Shown piece by piece: positions 1 to 9,891 of a stretch of DNA of 64,000 nucleotides. The position numbers were made by a program, and so were the translations under genes. Numbering within the stretch: position 1 is the stretch's first letter; every line of letters begins with the position of its first letter. A model generated the notes under the pieces. That model was not told the origin of the DNA and searched no databases. It saw only the letters and a list, made by a program, of their open reading frames with translations. The stretch comes from Sphingomonas sp. Its GTDB lineage: Bacteria; Pseudomonadota; Alphaproteobacteria; Sphingomonadales; Sphingomonadaceae. Where the stretch lies: positions 1 through 64,000 of the forward strand of contig JAICSX010000005.1 of NCBI GenBank assembly GCA_025936675.1. Reading direction: 5' to 3'.

Positions 1-610
<610 letters not shown>

Positions 611-663
611 TTACAGCCCCTCTCCGGCCCCCGGCTGGGCAGCCGAACAGTTGAATTCATTCG

Positions 664-693
664 GGATATAGGTGGCGGTTCTTGGGCAACAAG
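664..693 (-). promoter_or_regulatory. Heat-shock (RpoH, sigma-32) promoter of dnaK
   Basis: On the minus strand, CTTG at 693-690 is followed after exactly 17 nt by CCTATAT (672-666). This fits the alphaproteobacterial RpoH pattern CTTG-N17/18-CYTATnT. The expected start site near 656 would leave a 5' leader of about 65 nt before the dnaK ATG. The element sits in the gap after the fabG stop. Location in front of the main heat-shock chaperone supports the reading. The motif match is seen; sigma-factor use is inferred. Confidence 0.7.
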
Positions 694-710
694 GGTGTGG
701 CGCAAACGCC

Positions 711-1454
711 CTACGGCATAGCCATCCCGCCGTTGACGTGCAGCGTCTGGCCGGTGACGTAGCCCGCTTCCCTGGAAGCAAGGTAGACGCAGGCGGCGCC
801 GATATCCTCGCCGGAGCCCATCGCCCCCAGCGGGATCCGCGACAGGATGCCTTCGCGCTGTTGCTCATTTAGGGCGTCGGTCATCGCCGACATCATGAAC
901 CCCGGAGCGATCGCATTGACGGTGATTCCGCGGCTCGCGAGCTCCTGCGCGACCGACTTGGTCATGCCGATCAGCGCGGCCTTCGAAGCAACATAATTCG
1001 CCTGTCCGGGATTGCCGGTGACTCCGACGACCGACGTGATCGAGATGATTCGGCCGAAGCGGGCGCGCATCATCGGCTTTGCCGCAGCACGCATGAGCCG
1101 GAACGCCGCCTCCAAATTGATGCGGATTACCTCTTCGAATTCCTCATCCTTCATCCGCATCAGGAGGTTGTCGCGGGTCACGCCGGCATTGTTGACGAGG
1201 ATGTCGAGCTTGCCGCCCAACGCCTCGACCGCCGCGGGCACGAGCTGGTCGACGGCTGCGCCGTCCGAGAGGTTGCATCCGATCGCGACATGATCGCCGC
1301 CCAGCTCCTCGCGGAAGCGCTCGAGCTTCTCGACATTGCTGCCCGATACTGCGAGCCGCGCCCCCTGCCCCGCAAGCGCCCTCGCAATCGCGCTGCCGAG
1401 CCCGCCCGAAGCGCCAGTGACCAAGGCCGTCATGTCGCTCAAGTCGAACATCAT
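711..1454 (-). CDS. fabG: 3-oxoacyl-[acyl-carrier-protein] reductase FabG
   Basis: NADPH-dependent reductase of the fatty-acid elongation cycle, cytoplasmic. At 247 aa it has the usual length. The short-chain dehydrogenase signature is complete: cofactor motif TGASGGLG at residues 13-20, NNAG at 88-91, and the catalytic triad Ser141, Tyr154 and Lys158 (YVASK). The C-terminus GQTLHVNGGMAMP is typical of FabG rather than of generic SDRs. Its ATG overlaps the fabD stop by 4 nt (ATGA), so the two are translationally coupled as fabD-fabG. acpP is not present within the window downstream; dnaK follows instead. Confidence 0.96.
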   Translation of the reverse strand: MMFDLSDMTALVTGASGGLGSAIARALAGQGARLAVSGSNVEKLERFREELGGDHVAIGCNLSDGAAVDQLVPAAVEALGGKLDILVNNAGVTRDNLLMRMKDEEFEEVIRINLEAAFRLMRAAAKPMMRARFGRIISITSVVGVTGNPGQANYVASKAALIGMTKSVAQELASRGITVNAIAPGFMMSAMTDALNEQQREGILSRIPLGAMGSGEDIGAACVYLASREAGYVTGQTLHVNGGMAMP

Positions 1455-2377
1455 GCGATCTCCTTTGCCGCAGCCTCGACATCCTCGATCGTGACGATGC
1501 TTGTGACCGTTGCGTCCGGCACGATCCGCTTGACCATCGATCCGAGCACCTTGCCCCCGATCTCCACGAACTCGTGGACGCCGGCATCGAACATGTTGGC
1601 GACGGTCTCGCGCCAGCGGACCATGCCCGTGACCTGCTCGACGAGCTGGTTGCGGATCGTGTCGGGATTGGTCTCGGGTTGTGCGGTGACGTTGGCGAAG
1701 ACCGGCACGGCGGGAGCCGCAACGACGACATAGCTCAAGGCGTCGCGCATCGCCTCGGCAGCCGGCTGCATCAGCGGGCAGTGGAACGGGGCGGAGACCG
1801 GCAGCGGCACCGCGCGCTTGGCGCCCATGTCCTTGGCGATCGCAATCGCACGGTCGATTGCCGACTTCTGCCCCGAGATGACCACCTGGGAAGGGTCATT
1901 GTCATTCGCGACAGTGCATACTTCTCCCTGCGCTGCCGCGTCGGCGATCTTCTGTGCAAGCGCGAGATCGGCGCCAAGCAATGCCGCCATCGCTCCTTCC
2001 CCCACCGGAACCGCCTGCTGCATCGCCTGCCCGCGAAGCTTCAGCAGCTTCGCCGTCGTCGAAAGATCGAACGACCCTGCAGCGCAAAGGGCGGAATATT
2101 CGCCGAGACTATGCCCCGCGACAAAGCTCCCGACATCAGCGATCCGAACGCCCATCGTCCGAAGCACCGCAATCGAATGAGCCATGATCGCGGGCTGCGC
2201 ATTTTCCGTGAGCTTCAGCTCCTCGTCCGGCCCTTCGCGCATCAGCCGGAAGAGGTTCTGTCCCAGCGCTTCGTCGACTTCGTCGAACACGTCCTTTGCA
2301 GCGCGGCTCGCGTCGGCAAGCGCCGCGCCCATGCCAACCGACTGGCTTCCCTGTCCCGGGAAGATGAATGCGCGCAT
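1451..2377 (-). CDS. fabD: Malonyl-CoA:ACP transacylase FabD
   Basis: Transfers malonyl groups from CoA to acyl carrier protein for fatty-acid synthesis. The 308-aa protein begins MRAFIFPGQGSQ. The ATG at 2377 is chosen because the family starts exactly there and AAAGGGG lies about 6 nt upstream; the frame stays open to 2425, but those extra residues are not family-like. The nucleophile elbow is GHSLG with Ser90, and the second catalytic residue is the His in the SAPFHCPLM segment. It is the first gene of a fabD-fabG unit transcribed leftward. Confidence 0.96.
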   Translation of the reverse strand: MRAFIFPGQGSQSVGMGAALADASRAAKDVFDEVDEALGQNLFRLMREGPDEELKLTENAQPAIMAHSIAVLRTMGVRIADVGSFVAGHSLGEYSALCAAGSFDLSTTAKLLKLRGQAMQQAVPVGEGAMAALLGADLALAQKIADAAAQGEVCTVANDNDPSQVVISGQKSAIDRAIAIAKDMGAKRAVPLPVSAPFHCPLMQPAAEAMRDALSYVVVAAPAVPVFANVTAQPETNPDTIRNQLVEQVTGMVRWRETVANMFDAGVHEFVEIGGKVLGSMVKRIVPDATVTSIVTIEDVEAAAKEIA

Positions 2378-2441
2378 CGTCGGCCCCTTTGAATGATGCG
2401 GGCCGATTGGCCGCTGCGCAGGCACGGGTCAAGCTGCCGTA

Positions 2442-2467
2442 GGAACCTCCAGGCGCCGAGGCCCGTT
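2442..2467 (+). promoter_or_regulatory. EcfG-type general stress promoter
   Basis: GGAAC (2442-2446) and CGTT (2464-2467) are separated by 17 nt, a full match to the alphaproteobacterial EcfG consensus GGAAC-N16/17-CGTT. It lies 28 nt before the DUF4142 start codon, leaving a short leader with GAGGGAG. The motif is seen; dependence on the PhyR-NepR-EcfG pathway is inferred. Confidence 0.65.
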
Positions 2468-2495
2468 CCTCAATCAAAATCGAGGGAGTAATCCG

Positions 2496-2969
2496 ATGAT
2501 CCGTAAGCTTATCTTCGCCGCCGCGTGCCTGACGTCGTCCGCAGCACTGTCAGCTCCACCGCGCATGTTCCTCACGGACGCGATCAAGGGCGACAATTCT
2601 GAGATCGCGCTCGGCCGGCTGATTGCGGCGCGCGGCTACAGTTGGCATGTCCGGAGTTTCGGGAACACACTCGTCGCCGATCACAGCATGGCCCGTGGCC
2701 AGGTTGTCGCTGTCGCGCGCGAGATGGGTGTGCGCCCGCCAACTGGGATCATGCCCGAAGCGCGCGCCGAACGACGGAAACTCGAGCGTCTGCACGGGCG
2801 CGCCGTCGACTATGAAGTGCGCCGCTACATGGTCCACGATCACCGCGAAGATATCGCCAAGTTCGAAGCCCAGGCTCGCACCGGAGAGCGCAACACTGCG
2901 CGCCTTGCCCGCGAGCAGCTCCCGACGCTTCGCAAGCATCTGCGCATTGCCGAGTCGATCCGCGGCTAA
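2496..2969 (+). CDS. Secreted DUF4142 family protein
   Basis: 157-aa exported protein with a short signal peptide (residues 1-19, cleavage likely after ALSA). The rest fits DUF4142, a helical ferritin-like family: conserved segments include FLTDAIKGDNSEIALGR and a VRSFGNTLVADHS-like block. The His and Glu pairs that could bind metal are only partly kept. GGGAG sits 7 nt before the ATG. DUF4142 proteins are often stress-regulated in alphaproteobacteria, which fits the EcfG-like promoter directly upstream. The biochemical role is unknown; a periplasmic protective function is a guess. Confidence 0.75.
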   Translation: MIRKLIFAAACLTSSAALSAPPRMFLTDAIKGDNSEIALGRLIAARGYSWHVRSFGNTLVADHSMARGQVVAVAREMGVRPPTGIMPEARAERRKLERLHGRAVDYEVRRYMVHDHREDIAKFEAQARTGERNTARLAREQLPTLRKHLRIAESIRG

Positions 2970-3031
2970 GCCGCGCGTTGCGCATTAGCTTCTAACCTGC
3001 GAGACCCACCGCTCCCAGGGCGGAGGGGCGA

Positions 3032-4363
3032 TTGGCAGCAGGGACCGACGCAGGCACGAATGCTGTCCGCATAGATTCCGCGCGCCAGCTCGGCCCGTGG
3101 ATGACGCTCGCGCTGGTGATCAGCGGTGTCGTCGGAGTCGGTATCTTCTACCTGCCCATCGCGCTTGCGCCGCTGGGTGGGAGCGTTCCGATCGGCTGGC
3201 TGATCAGCGGCGTCGGCGTCATGTCGATGGCCTATTGTGCATCGCGGATTGTCAGCCCCGATGGCGGGGGACTGCAGGCCTATGTCGAGAACGAGCTTGG
3301 GCCGGGCGCCGGCTTCATCGTCACCTGGGTGACATGGTGCTCGAGCTGCGTCGGCAATCCGGCCGTCGGCCTTGCTGCCGCCGCCGGCCTCGCCAGCATC
3401 GTGCCGGCGCTCGCCGGTCACCTCGTCCTTTTGGGAGCGGCCTTCTTCGTTATCCTGACGCTGGTGAACCTGCGCGGTATCAAGACGGTGGGCGAGCTTG
3501 CCGTCGTCACCGTGCTCATCAAGGTTCTTCCGCTCATCGCCGTGGTGGTGATTGCAGCGATGCTGGGTGGAAGCGACGCTCCGCTCCAACCGATCGGCAG
3601 CCCTGCCCCATCGCTCGGCAACGTCGCAACGGCGTCGGCGCTCTGCCTCTTCGCGCTCACCGGCTTCGAATTCTCGCTTTCGCCGGTCGGCAAAATCCGC
3701 AATCCCGAGCGCAACCTGTCGCGAGCGCTCGTCTTCGGCCTTGCGGGAATCGCGACAACCTATCTCGCGGTGACGCTCAGCCTCAGCCTCATCATGCCCA
3801 ACTCGGCGATTGCCGAATCGATCGCCCCCTTCCCCCAAGCCATCGGTATCTACTGGGGCAAGACCGCCTCGATCCTCGCGGCCTCTGCGATGGTCGTCAG
3901 CGCATTCGGCACGCTGAATGCCTCGATCCTCGCCTGCGGCGAGATGCTCTATTCGATGTCGCTGAGGAACGACATGCCGCGCTTCTTCAGCCGGACCAAC
4001 CGCTTCAACTCGCCTTATGCGGCGCTGCTCACCAGCGTTGCGCTGGGCTTCATCCTGCTCGGCCTCAATGAGGCCAAGGGCACGACCCAGCTGTTCACCT
4101 TCATCACGCTCCTGGCCGCCGATGCGGTGCTTTACCTCTATTCGGCGGCAGCGATCGCGGCGGCGATCAAGGACAAGAACCCGACGACGACGATTGCCTG
4201 CGTGATCGGCCTCGCCTTCGTCCTGTTCGCTTTCTACGGCTCGGGCCTCGAGGCCTTCTTGCTCTCGCTGGCGCTGCTCGCCGTGGGCGTGGTCATCTTC
4301 GTGATCAGGAAGCCGCGGACCACCCGGCCGGTGGCGATTGCTCCAGCCCCGCCTCTGGAATGA
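3032..4363 (+). CDS. APC-superfamily amino-acid permease
   Basis: Inner-membrane transporter of 443 aa with about 12 hydrophobic helices. The first helix carries the APC substrate-site signature GVVGVGIFYLP (around residues 37-47), and helix 6 has ALTGFEFS. The likely start is the TTG at 3032, because CGGAGGGG sits 3-6 nt upstream and no ATG lies nearby. Substrate is not predictable beyond amino acids or amines. Its 3' end overlaps the convergent Rieske gene by 59 nt, unusually long for two functional genes, so the last ~20 residues may be poorly conserved. Confidence 0.85.
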   Translation: MAAGTDAGTNAVRIDSARQLGPWMTLALVISGVVGVGIFYLPIALAPLGGSVPIGWLISGVGVMSMAYCASRIVSPDGGGLQAYVENELGPGAGFIVTWVTWCSSCVGNPAVGLAAAAGLASIVPALAGHLVLLGAAFFVILTLVNLRGIKTVGELAVVTVLIKVLPLIAVVVIAAMLGGSDAPLQPIGSPAPSLGNVATASALCLFALTGFEFSLSPVGKIRNPERNLSRALVFGLAGIATTYLAVTLSLSLIMPNSAIAESIAPFPQAIGIYWGKTASILAASAMVVSAFGTLNASILACGEMLYSMSLRNDMPRFFSRTNRFNSPYAALLTSVALGFILLGLNEAKGTTQLFTFITLLAADAVLYLYSAAAIAAAIKDKNPTTTIACVIGLAFVLFAFYGSGLEAFLLSLALLAVGVVIFVIRKPRTTRPVAIAPAPPLE

Positions 4364-5474
4364 GACGCCGCAGCTTCTTCGCGAAGCTCCTCAAGCACAC
4401 TTCGCTCTTCCCTAGCGGCCCCGCCCTGTAGCTCGCGCTCTGCATGCCGAGCTGGACGCGGGTGATGAGCTCGGTGTCCTCGGCGTTCACCCGCCGGTTG
4501 ATCCGCCAGTTGAGGTGCCGCGCCGCCCGCATCTCGCGCCGATCGTCGGGAAGCGCGTAGCTGATCTCGCGGATCACCGTCTCCGTCGCGTTCATCGGCA
4601 GGAACTGCATGAAGTCTACCTGATCGGGGTAGATGTCGAACGCGACGTTGGGGAACAGCTTGTAATAGAGCCACTTGCGCTGATGCGTTTCGGGCAGATG
4701 CTCGACCCGCGGGAGCAGGCGCTGATAGGCGCGCTCGGACGGGTTGGCGGATTCCTTCTCGACCAGGTCGCCTTCCATCCGATCGACATGCTCCTGCGCC
4801 TCGATGCGGTAGTTGCGCTCGAACAGGCGCGTCAGGCCCGGATGTCCGATCGGAATGTGGAGGTGGTCGGAATAATTGTCGGCAATCGTCTTCCAGTTGA
4901 GCGGGCGCGGGCGGAGCGTGACGCGGCCGATCGCACGGAGATCCTTGAAGCGGTACAGCGCAACCTCCTGCTCATAAGGCGCCATCATTTCGGCGACTGA
5001 GGGCGCGCCGGCTTCGAGCGTCACGAACAGGAAACCGTGCCAGTTCTCGAGCGCGACGGGGAAGAGCCCGTGGTCCTCGGTCCTGAGGCCCGGATATTCG
5101 CTCCGGTGCGGCACGCCGACCAGCCGTCCGTCGCGGGCATAGCTCCAGGCGTGATAGGGGCAGGTCAGCACCTTGGTGCAGCCGCCGGTCCCGTCGACCA
5201 GCCGCGATCCGCGGTGGCGGCAGACATTCCTGAACGCCCTCACCTCGCCGTCATCGCCGCGGATGACGATCACGCTTTCGCCGAGATATTCGATGCTCCG
5301 CCACTCGCCCGGCTCGGCAATCTCGCTCTCGTGGCAGATCACCTGTGGCGCGCGCTTGAGGAACGCCTTTTTCTCGGCCTCGAAGAATTCGCGGTCGTGA
5401 TAGAGCCAGCCGGGCAGGCTCATATCGTCCAGTGGATCGTGTTCGGGCGCTATTTGCCGCAATTTGGTGGCCAT
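4305..5474 (-). CDS. Rieske-type aromatic-ring-hydroxylating oxygenase, alpha subunit
   Basis: Non-haem iron oxygenase component of 389 aa. The N-terminal Rieske domain has both halves of the [2Fe-2S] motif: CRHRGS (about residue 87) and, 17 residues on, CPYHAW. The catalytic domain has the mononuclear iron segment DNYSDHLHIPIGH, resembling the DNYxExYHxxxxH pattern of the choline/carnitine monooxygenase-like and ring-hydroxylating groups. No ferredoxin, reductase or beta subunit lies nearby, so it must use partners encoded elsewhere. The ATG at 5474 gives the expected N-terminus. Substrate unknown; a link to the ACS-type transporter downstream on the same strand is an inference. Confidence 0.85.
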   Translation of the reverse strand: MATKLRQIAPEHDPLDDMSLPGWLYHDREFFEAEKKAFLKRAPQVICHESEIAEPGEWRSIEYLGESVIVIRGDDGEVRAFRNVCRHRGSRLVDGTGGCTKVLTCPYHAWSYARDGRLVGVPHRSEYPGLRTEDHGLFPVALENWHGFLFVTLEAGAPSVAEMMAPYEQEVALYRFKDLRAIGRVTLRPRPLNWKTIADNYSDHLHIPIGHPGLTRLFERNYRIEAQEHVDRMEGDLVEKESANPSERAYQRLLPRVEHLPETHQRKWLYYKLFPNVAFDIYPDQVDFMQFLPMNATETVIREISYALPDDRREMRAARHLNWRINRRVNAEDTELITRVQLGMQSASYRAGPLGKSEVCLRSFAKKLRRLIPEAGLEQSPPAGWSAAS

Positions 5475-5548
5475 TTTGCCTGTTTACCCGGTCAATCCAC
5501 TGCTGTCGAAGCGAAGTGAGGGTCGGCTCGCCCGAGAGGAGATGCGCT

Positions 5549-5594
5549 TAAGTTCACTAAGTTCACGGAGAGCAGCGCTTCTGCTGTGAACTTA
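5549..5594. repeat. Tandem 9-mer with an inverted third copy
   Basis: TAAGTTCAC occurs twice head-to-tail (5549-5557 and 5558-5566), and its reverse complement GTGAACTTA lies at 5586-5594. The second copy and the inverted one could pair with a 19-nt loop. It sits in the otherwise empty gap between the MFS and Rieske genes, upstream of the Rieske start. A regulatory site is possible but unproven. The GTTC units here are spaced by 5 nt, not the 7 nt of a LexA box. Confidence 0.4.
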
Positions 5595-5696
5595 CGCGTG
5601 TTCCCGAGCTCGCCAGAATAGCTGTTCAGCCGTAGCGCCGTCACGGGCCCGAGCGTGGCAGACGAAATCCAACATTTGAAGCGGGGCGCGGCTCAG

Positions 5697-5724
5697 TGGC
5701 AGCTTTGGGTCGAAAGCTGACGCT
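5697..5724 (-). repeat. Left copy of degenerate inverted repeat flanking the MFS gene
   Basis: This 28-nt stretch, read on the minus strand, matches 7173-7200 read on the plus strand at about 20 of 28 positions, with identical ends (AGCGTC..GCTT and AAAGCTGCC). The copies are inverted and bracket the MFS transporter exactly; the left one touches its stop codon. It resembles decayed copies of a dispersed sphingomonad intergenic palindrome. Confidence 0.45.
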
Positions 5725-7093
5725 AGCTACTGAACGCCAGCCGCGTCGGCCGGGGCGCGGCGACGAGGTTCGTCAGCAGCGCGCATAAGATTCCTCCTGC
5801 TGCGAGCACGAAAAATGCTGCCGCTGATTTGCCGCCGCTTGCGTTACGAATGACTCCGACCAGGTCCGGACCAAAATAACCACCGAGATTACCGATCGAA
5901 TTGATCATCGCGATGCCAGCTGCCGCGGCGGTTCCAGACAAGAATGATGTTGGAATCGACCAGAAGACGGAAAACCAGCACAGGTTTCCTGCGAAGGTCA
6001 TGGTTAGGCCAAGCAGCGCAAGCACCGCATTATTGCTCGCCACCGCAAGAATGGCGAGGCCGCTCGCTTGGAGGAGGGCCGCAATCGTTCCGTGCCAGCG
6101 TCTCTCTCCCGTCCGGTCGGAATGAACTGCCCAAATCCGCACCGACACGCCTGCGACCGTCGCGGGAATCATAAGAATGAGGCCCACGCCGAGGTAGTTT
6201 CGACTGTCTACGCCCAGTTCCTGGACAATCGTCGGCGCCCAGAAGATGTACGCATAGCCCCCAGCATTGATTAAAAACTCGGCAATCGCGAGGGTCCAGA
6301 TGCGAACATCGAGGAGCGTGTCGGCCGCGCTGTGGTGCCGCCGTTTGTTCTCCTTGGCGAGTTCGTCCGCTTGCAGATGCTCGTCGATCGTTCTGCGCTC
6401 CGCCGCGGTGAGCCAGCGCGCCTTCGCGGGACCATCGGGCAAAATTGCTAAGACGAGCAGCCCCAGCATTACGGAAGGAACGCCCTCGATAACGAACAGC
6501 CACTGCCACCCCCTCCATCCGCCCGCGCCATCGAGAAACTCCAGGAGACTTCCGGACAAAGGTGATCCAATCACGCCGGAGAGTGGAATGGCGGTCATGA
6601 ACAAGGCGATGATCTGGGCTCTCCGGCGATCCGGATACCAGAAGGTCAGGTAGAGGATCACACCGGGGTACAAACCCGCTTCGGCGAGGCCGAGCAAGAA
6701 ACGAAGGAGGTAGAAGGAGAACTGGTTGTCGGTGAGACCGAATGCCGCTGAAACCGGCCCCCAGTGCAGCATGCCGATAAATGCGAAACTGGCGGACAGC
6801 AGGCCCCAGGTGACCATGATGCGAGTGATCCACAGACGTGCTCCCGCCCTCGCCAGAATCAGGTTGCTCGGGACTTCGAAAAGGAAGTAGCCGAGGAAGA
6901 AAATGCCAGCGCCGAACCCGAAGACTGCATCGCTGAACCGCAAATCGCCTGCCATTTGCAGCTTCGCGAAGCCGACATTTACGCGATCGAGATAGGCAAA
7001 CAGGTAAGCGGCGAACAGCAGCGGCATCAGACGCCACGTGACCTTAGTGAATGTCGCGGCTTCCGCTGAAATCGCCACTTTGGCGCGGGTCAT
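5723..7093 (-). CDS. MFS transporter, anion:cation symporter (ACS) family
   Basis: 456-aa inner-membrane carrier with 12 predicted helices in two halves around a hydrophilic central loop (about residues 215-260). The N-terminal signature (LFAAYLFAYLDRVNVGFAK) and the FEVPSNLILAR motif after helix 2 identify the ACS family, whose members import organic anions such as phthalate, 4-hydroxyphenylacetate, tartrate or hexuronates. It lies about 250 nt downstream of the Rieske oxygenase on the same strand, so aromatic-acid uptake is a reasonable guess. Flanking inverted repeats suggest the gene may have arrived as a unit. Confidence 0.88.
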   Translation of the reverse strand: MTRAKVAISAEAATFTKVTWRLMPLLFAAYLFAYLDRVNVGFAKLQMAGDLRFSDAVFGFGAGIFFLGYFLFEVPSNLILARAGARLWITRIMVTWGLLSASFAFIGMLHWGPVSAAFGLTDNQFSFYLLRFLLGLAEAGLYPGVILYLTFWYPDRRRAQIIALFMTAIPLSGVIGSPLSGSLLEFLDGAGGWRGWQWLFVIEGVPSVMLGLLVLAILPDGPAKARWLTAAERRTIDEHLQADELAKENKRRHHSAADTLLDVRIWTLAIAEFLINAGGYAYIFWAPTIVQELGVDSRNYLGVGLILMIPATVAGVSVRIWAVHSDRTGERRWHGTIAALLQASGLAILAVASNNAVLALLGLTMTFAGNLCWFSVFWSIPTSFLSGTAAAAGIAMINSIGNLGGYFGPDLVGVIRNASGGKSAAAFFVLAAGGILCALLTNLVAAPRPTRLAFSS

Positions 7094-7172
7094 CTGTGCC
7101 CCTCCCGCATCGAGTCAGTGGCCGGTATGAACCGGTCGTAACACTTTCACAACGATCGCTATGGAGATACCC

Positions 7173-7200
7173 AGCGTCCGCTTCGGGTGGAAAGCTGCCG
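7173..7200 (+). repeat. Right copy of degenerate inverted repeat flanking the MFS gene
   Basis: Partner of 5697-5724 in opposite orientation, sharing AGCGTC-n-GCTT at one end and AAAGCTGCC at the other. It lies 80 nt before the MFS start codon and 90 nt before the aldo/keto reductase, in the divergent intergenic region. The similarity is visible by eye; its mobility is not established. Confidence 0.45.
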
Positions 7201-7270
7201 TTGGACTTCGAAGCCGTTGCAACCTTCGCCATCCTGATGCGCTCGTGGATTGCGGGGCTAGCGGCTATGA

Positions 7271-8311
<1,041 letters not shown>

Positions 8312-8336
8312 CGCACTTCGCCTACTGCGCGGAAAT

Positions 8337-8364
8337 CCGTCACGCGAGTGAATCGCGTGACGTC
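8337..8364 (+). repeat. REP-like palindrome, copy 1
   Basis: GTCACGCGA (8339-8347), a 5-nt centre, then TCGCGTGAC (8353-8361) form a perfect 9-bp inverted repeat. The whole 28-nt block is identical, in inverted orientation, to 21005-21032. It sits 26 nt after the aldo/keto reductase stop, in a 170-nt gap before a convergent lipoprotein gene. Confidence 0.65.
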
Positions 8365-8481
8365 GGTCGCGTCATCACTTCGCAGCTCAGACTGCTCGTT
8401 CGCGTGCCGGCCGAAGCTCGCCGTCTCTACGCGCTGGCTCCCGATTGCTCGGCAATCGCTCACCTGCGCTCGGCAGCTCAC

Positions 8482-9003
8482 TCAATAGCCGCGTCCGGGC
8501 GGGAACTGGGCGTTGATGATCGAGCCGGTCGGCAACTGGCAGTGGCCCATGCCGCCGCCCGCCATGCCGTAACTCGGCCGCATCAGCCTGAAGTCGCAGC
8601 GCATGAAGCCGCCAGGACCCTGGAGGTTGGCGAGCACCTGCCCGCTATAATGGGTGATCGTCTCCATGTCCGGACCCCATGGCCCCCAGCCGCCCCAGCC
8701 CCAGCCCCAGCGATGGCCGCCCCAGCCTCGTCCCCAGCCCCAGCCGCCGCCCCAGCCGTTCCACAGCGGGTCGTAGTCGGCGATGCTTTCCGAGGTGATC
8801 TGGAAGAACGGTCCCTGGAATACCTGGCCGTTGCTGAGCTGCGCGACCATGTTGCCATGGGTCCCGCCGGTCTCGGTCCAGGTGAACGTGGCGCCGACGT
8901 TCTGGCCGACGACCTGTCCGGTCCCGACTCCTGTGGTGGTGCAGCCAGCGATCGCAATTGCGGCTAGCGACGCCGCTGCCATTCTGATCGACTTTGCAGT
9001 CAT
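8482..9003 (-). CDS. Glycine/tryptophan-rich lipoprotein
   Basis: 173-aa predicted lipoprotein: signal peptide ending in the lipobox AIAGC (Cys20), then TTTGVGTGQ. The middle (about residues 80-112) is a strongly biased Gly-Trp-rich tract containing WGGGWGWGRGWGG. The C-terminal part has two cysteines (MRCDF and GHCQL) that could form a disulfide. AAAGGAG lies 6 nt before the ATG. No family recognised. The aromatic tract suggests surface or membrane association, but this is speculative. It faces the rpsF operon across a 247-nt gap. Confidence 0.75.
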   Translation of the reverse strand: MTAKSIRMAAASLAAIAIAGCTTTGVGTGQVVGQNVGATFTWTETGGTHGNMVAQLSNGQVFQGPFFQITSESIADYDPLWNGWGGGWGWGRGWGGHRWGWGWGGWGPWGPDMETITHYSGQVLANLQGPGGFMRCDFRLMRPSYGMAGGGMGHCQLPTGSIINAQFPPGRGY

Positions 9004-9250
9004 TGTGTCGCTCCTTTCGGGGTAAAAACGGCTAAGCGGGCCTTACGGCTCCCAATGCTGATGAAGTTCACTCGTTTGTGAGGCGCCGCAGAGGCGAAGT
9101 TCATGGGCGAGCTTGCCTTTTCGGGGAGGTTCCGCCATAGGCGCGGCGCTGGCGCACGGCCCTGCCGCTGCGCCTGTAATTTTTAAACGACAGCCGGAGG
9201 GGCGTCGCATCGGGCGGCGTCAGCGATCGGCCAAAGAGAGAATAAGAAAC

Positions 9251-9655
9251 ATGCCGCTCTACGAGCATGTTTTCCTCGCGCGTCAGGACTTGGCCCAGGC
9301 CCAGGTCGATGCGCTCGCGGAAAACGCCACCAAGATCATCGAAGATAATGGCGGGAAGGTCGCCAAGACGGAGACCTGGGGTCTTCGCAGCCTCGCCTAC
9401 CGCATCGCGAAGAACCGCAAGGCGCACTACGTCGCGCTCGACCTGGACGCCCCGGCGGCGGCGATCGCCGAGCTTGAGCGCCAGTCGAACATCAACGAGG
9501 ACGTGATCCGCTTCCTCACCATCCGCGTCGACGAGCTCGAGAAAGGCCCGTCCGCGATGATGCGTCGCGGTGAGAAGGAGCGGGAGCGCCGCTCCGAGCG
9601 CGGCGATCGCGACGATCGCCCGAGCTTTCGTCCCCGTGAAGAGGAGGCCGAATAA
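9251..9655 (+). CDS. rpsF: 30S ribosomal protein S6
   Basis: Small-subunit protein that binds 16S rRNA together with S18. 134 aa, starting [14 protein letters not shown], the usual S6 N-terminus; the frame is open further upstream (to 9113) but that part is not S6-like. The C-terminus carries an acidic/basic low-complexity tail ([16 protein letters not shown]), common in alphaproteobacteria. First gene of rpsF-rpsR-rplI; its TAA overlaps the rpsR ATG (TAATG). Confidence 0.97.
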   Translation: MPLYEHVFLARQDLAQAQVDALAENATKIIEDNGGKVAKTETWGLRSLAYRIAKNRKAHYVALDLDAPAAAIAELERQSNINEDVIRFLTIRVDELEKGPSAMMRRGEKERERRSERGDRDDRPSFRPREEEAE

Positions 9656-9879
9656 TGGCGCGAGCTTTCTTCCGCCGGCGCAAGTCCTGCCCGTTTTCCG
9701 GCAAGGACGCTCCGAAGATCGACTACAAGGACGTGCGCCTTCTGCAGGGCTTCGTATCCGAGCGGGGCAAGATCGTGCCGTCACGCATCACTGCAGTATC
9801 GTCGAAGAAGCAGCGCGAGCTCGCGCGCGCCATCAAGCGCTCGCGTCATCTCGGCCTTCTCCCCTACATCGTGAAGTAA
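9655..9879 (+). CDS. rpsR: 30S ribosomal protein S18
   Basis: 74-aa small-subunit protein and partner of S6 on the platform of the 30S particle. It contains the family segments KSCPFSGKD (zinc-free variant), [10 protein letters not shown] and the C-terminal [14 protein letters not shown] motif ([12 protein letters not shown]). The start codon overlaps the rpsF stop by one base, giving coupled translation. 12 nt separate it from rplI. Confidence 0.98.
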   Translation: MARAFFRRRKSCPFSGKDAPKIDYKDVRLLQGFVSERGKIVPSRITAVSSKKQRELARAIKRSRHLGLLPYIVK

Positions 9880-9891
9880 GGAGAGCTCGAC

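Noticed and set aside
2966..3838. 290-codon minus-strand frame
   Set aside because: Antisense to the APC permease; highly charged, low-complexity product typical of a shadow frame.
5552..5566. GTTC..GTTC as a LexA box
   Set aside because: The two GTTC units are separated by 5 nt, not the 7 nt required for the alphaproteobacterial LexA site.
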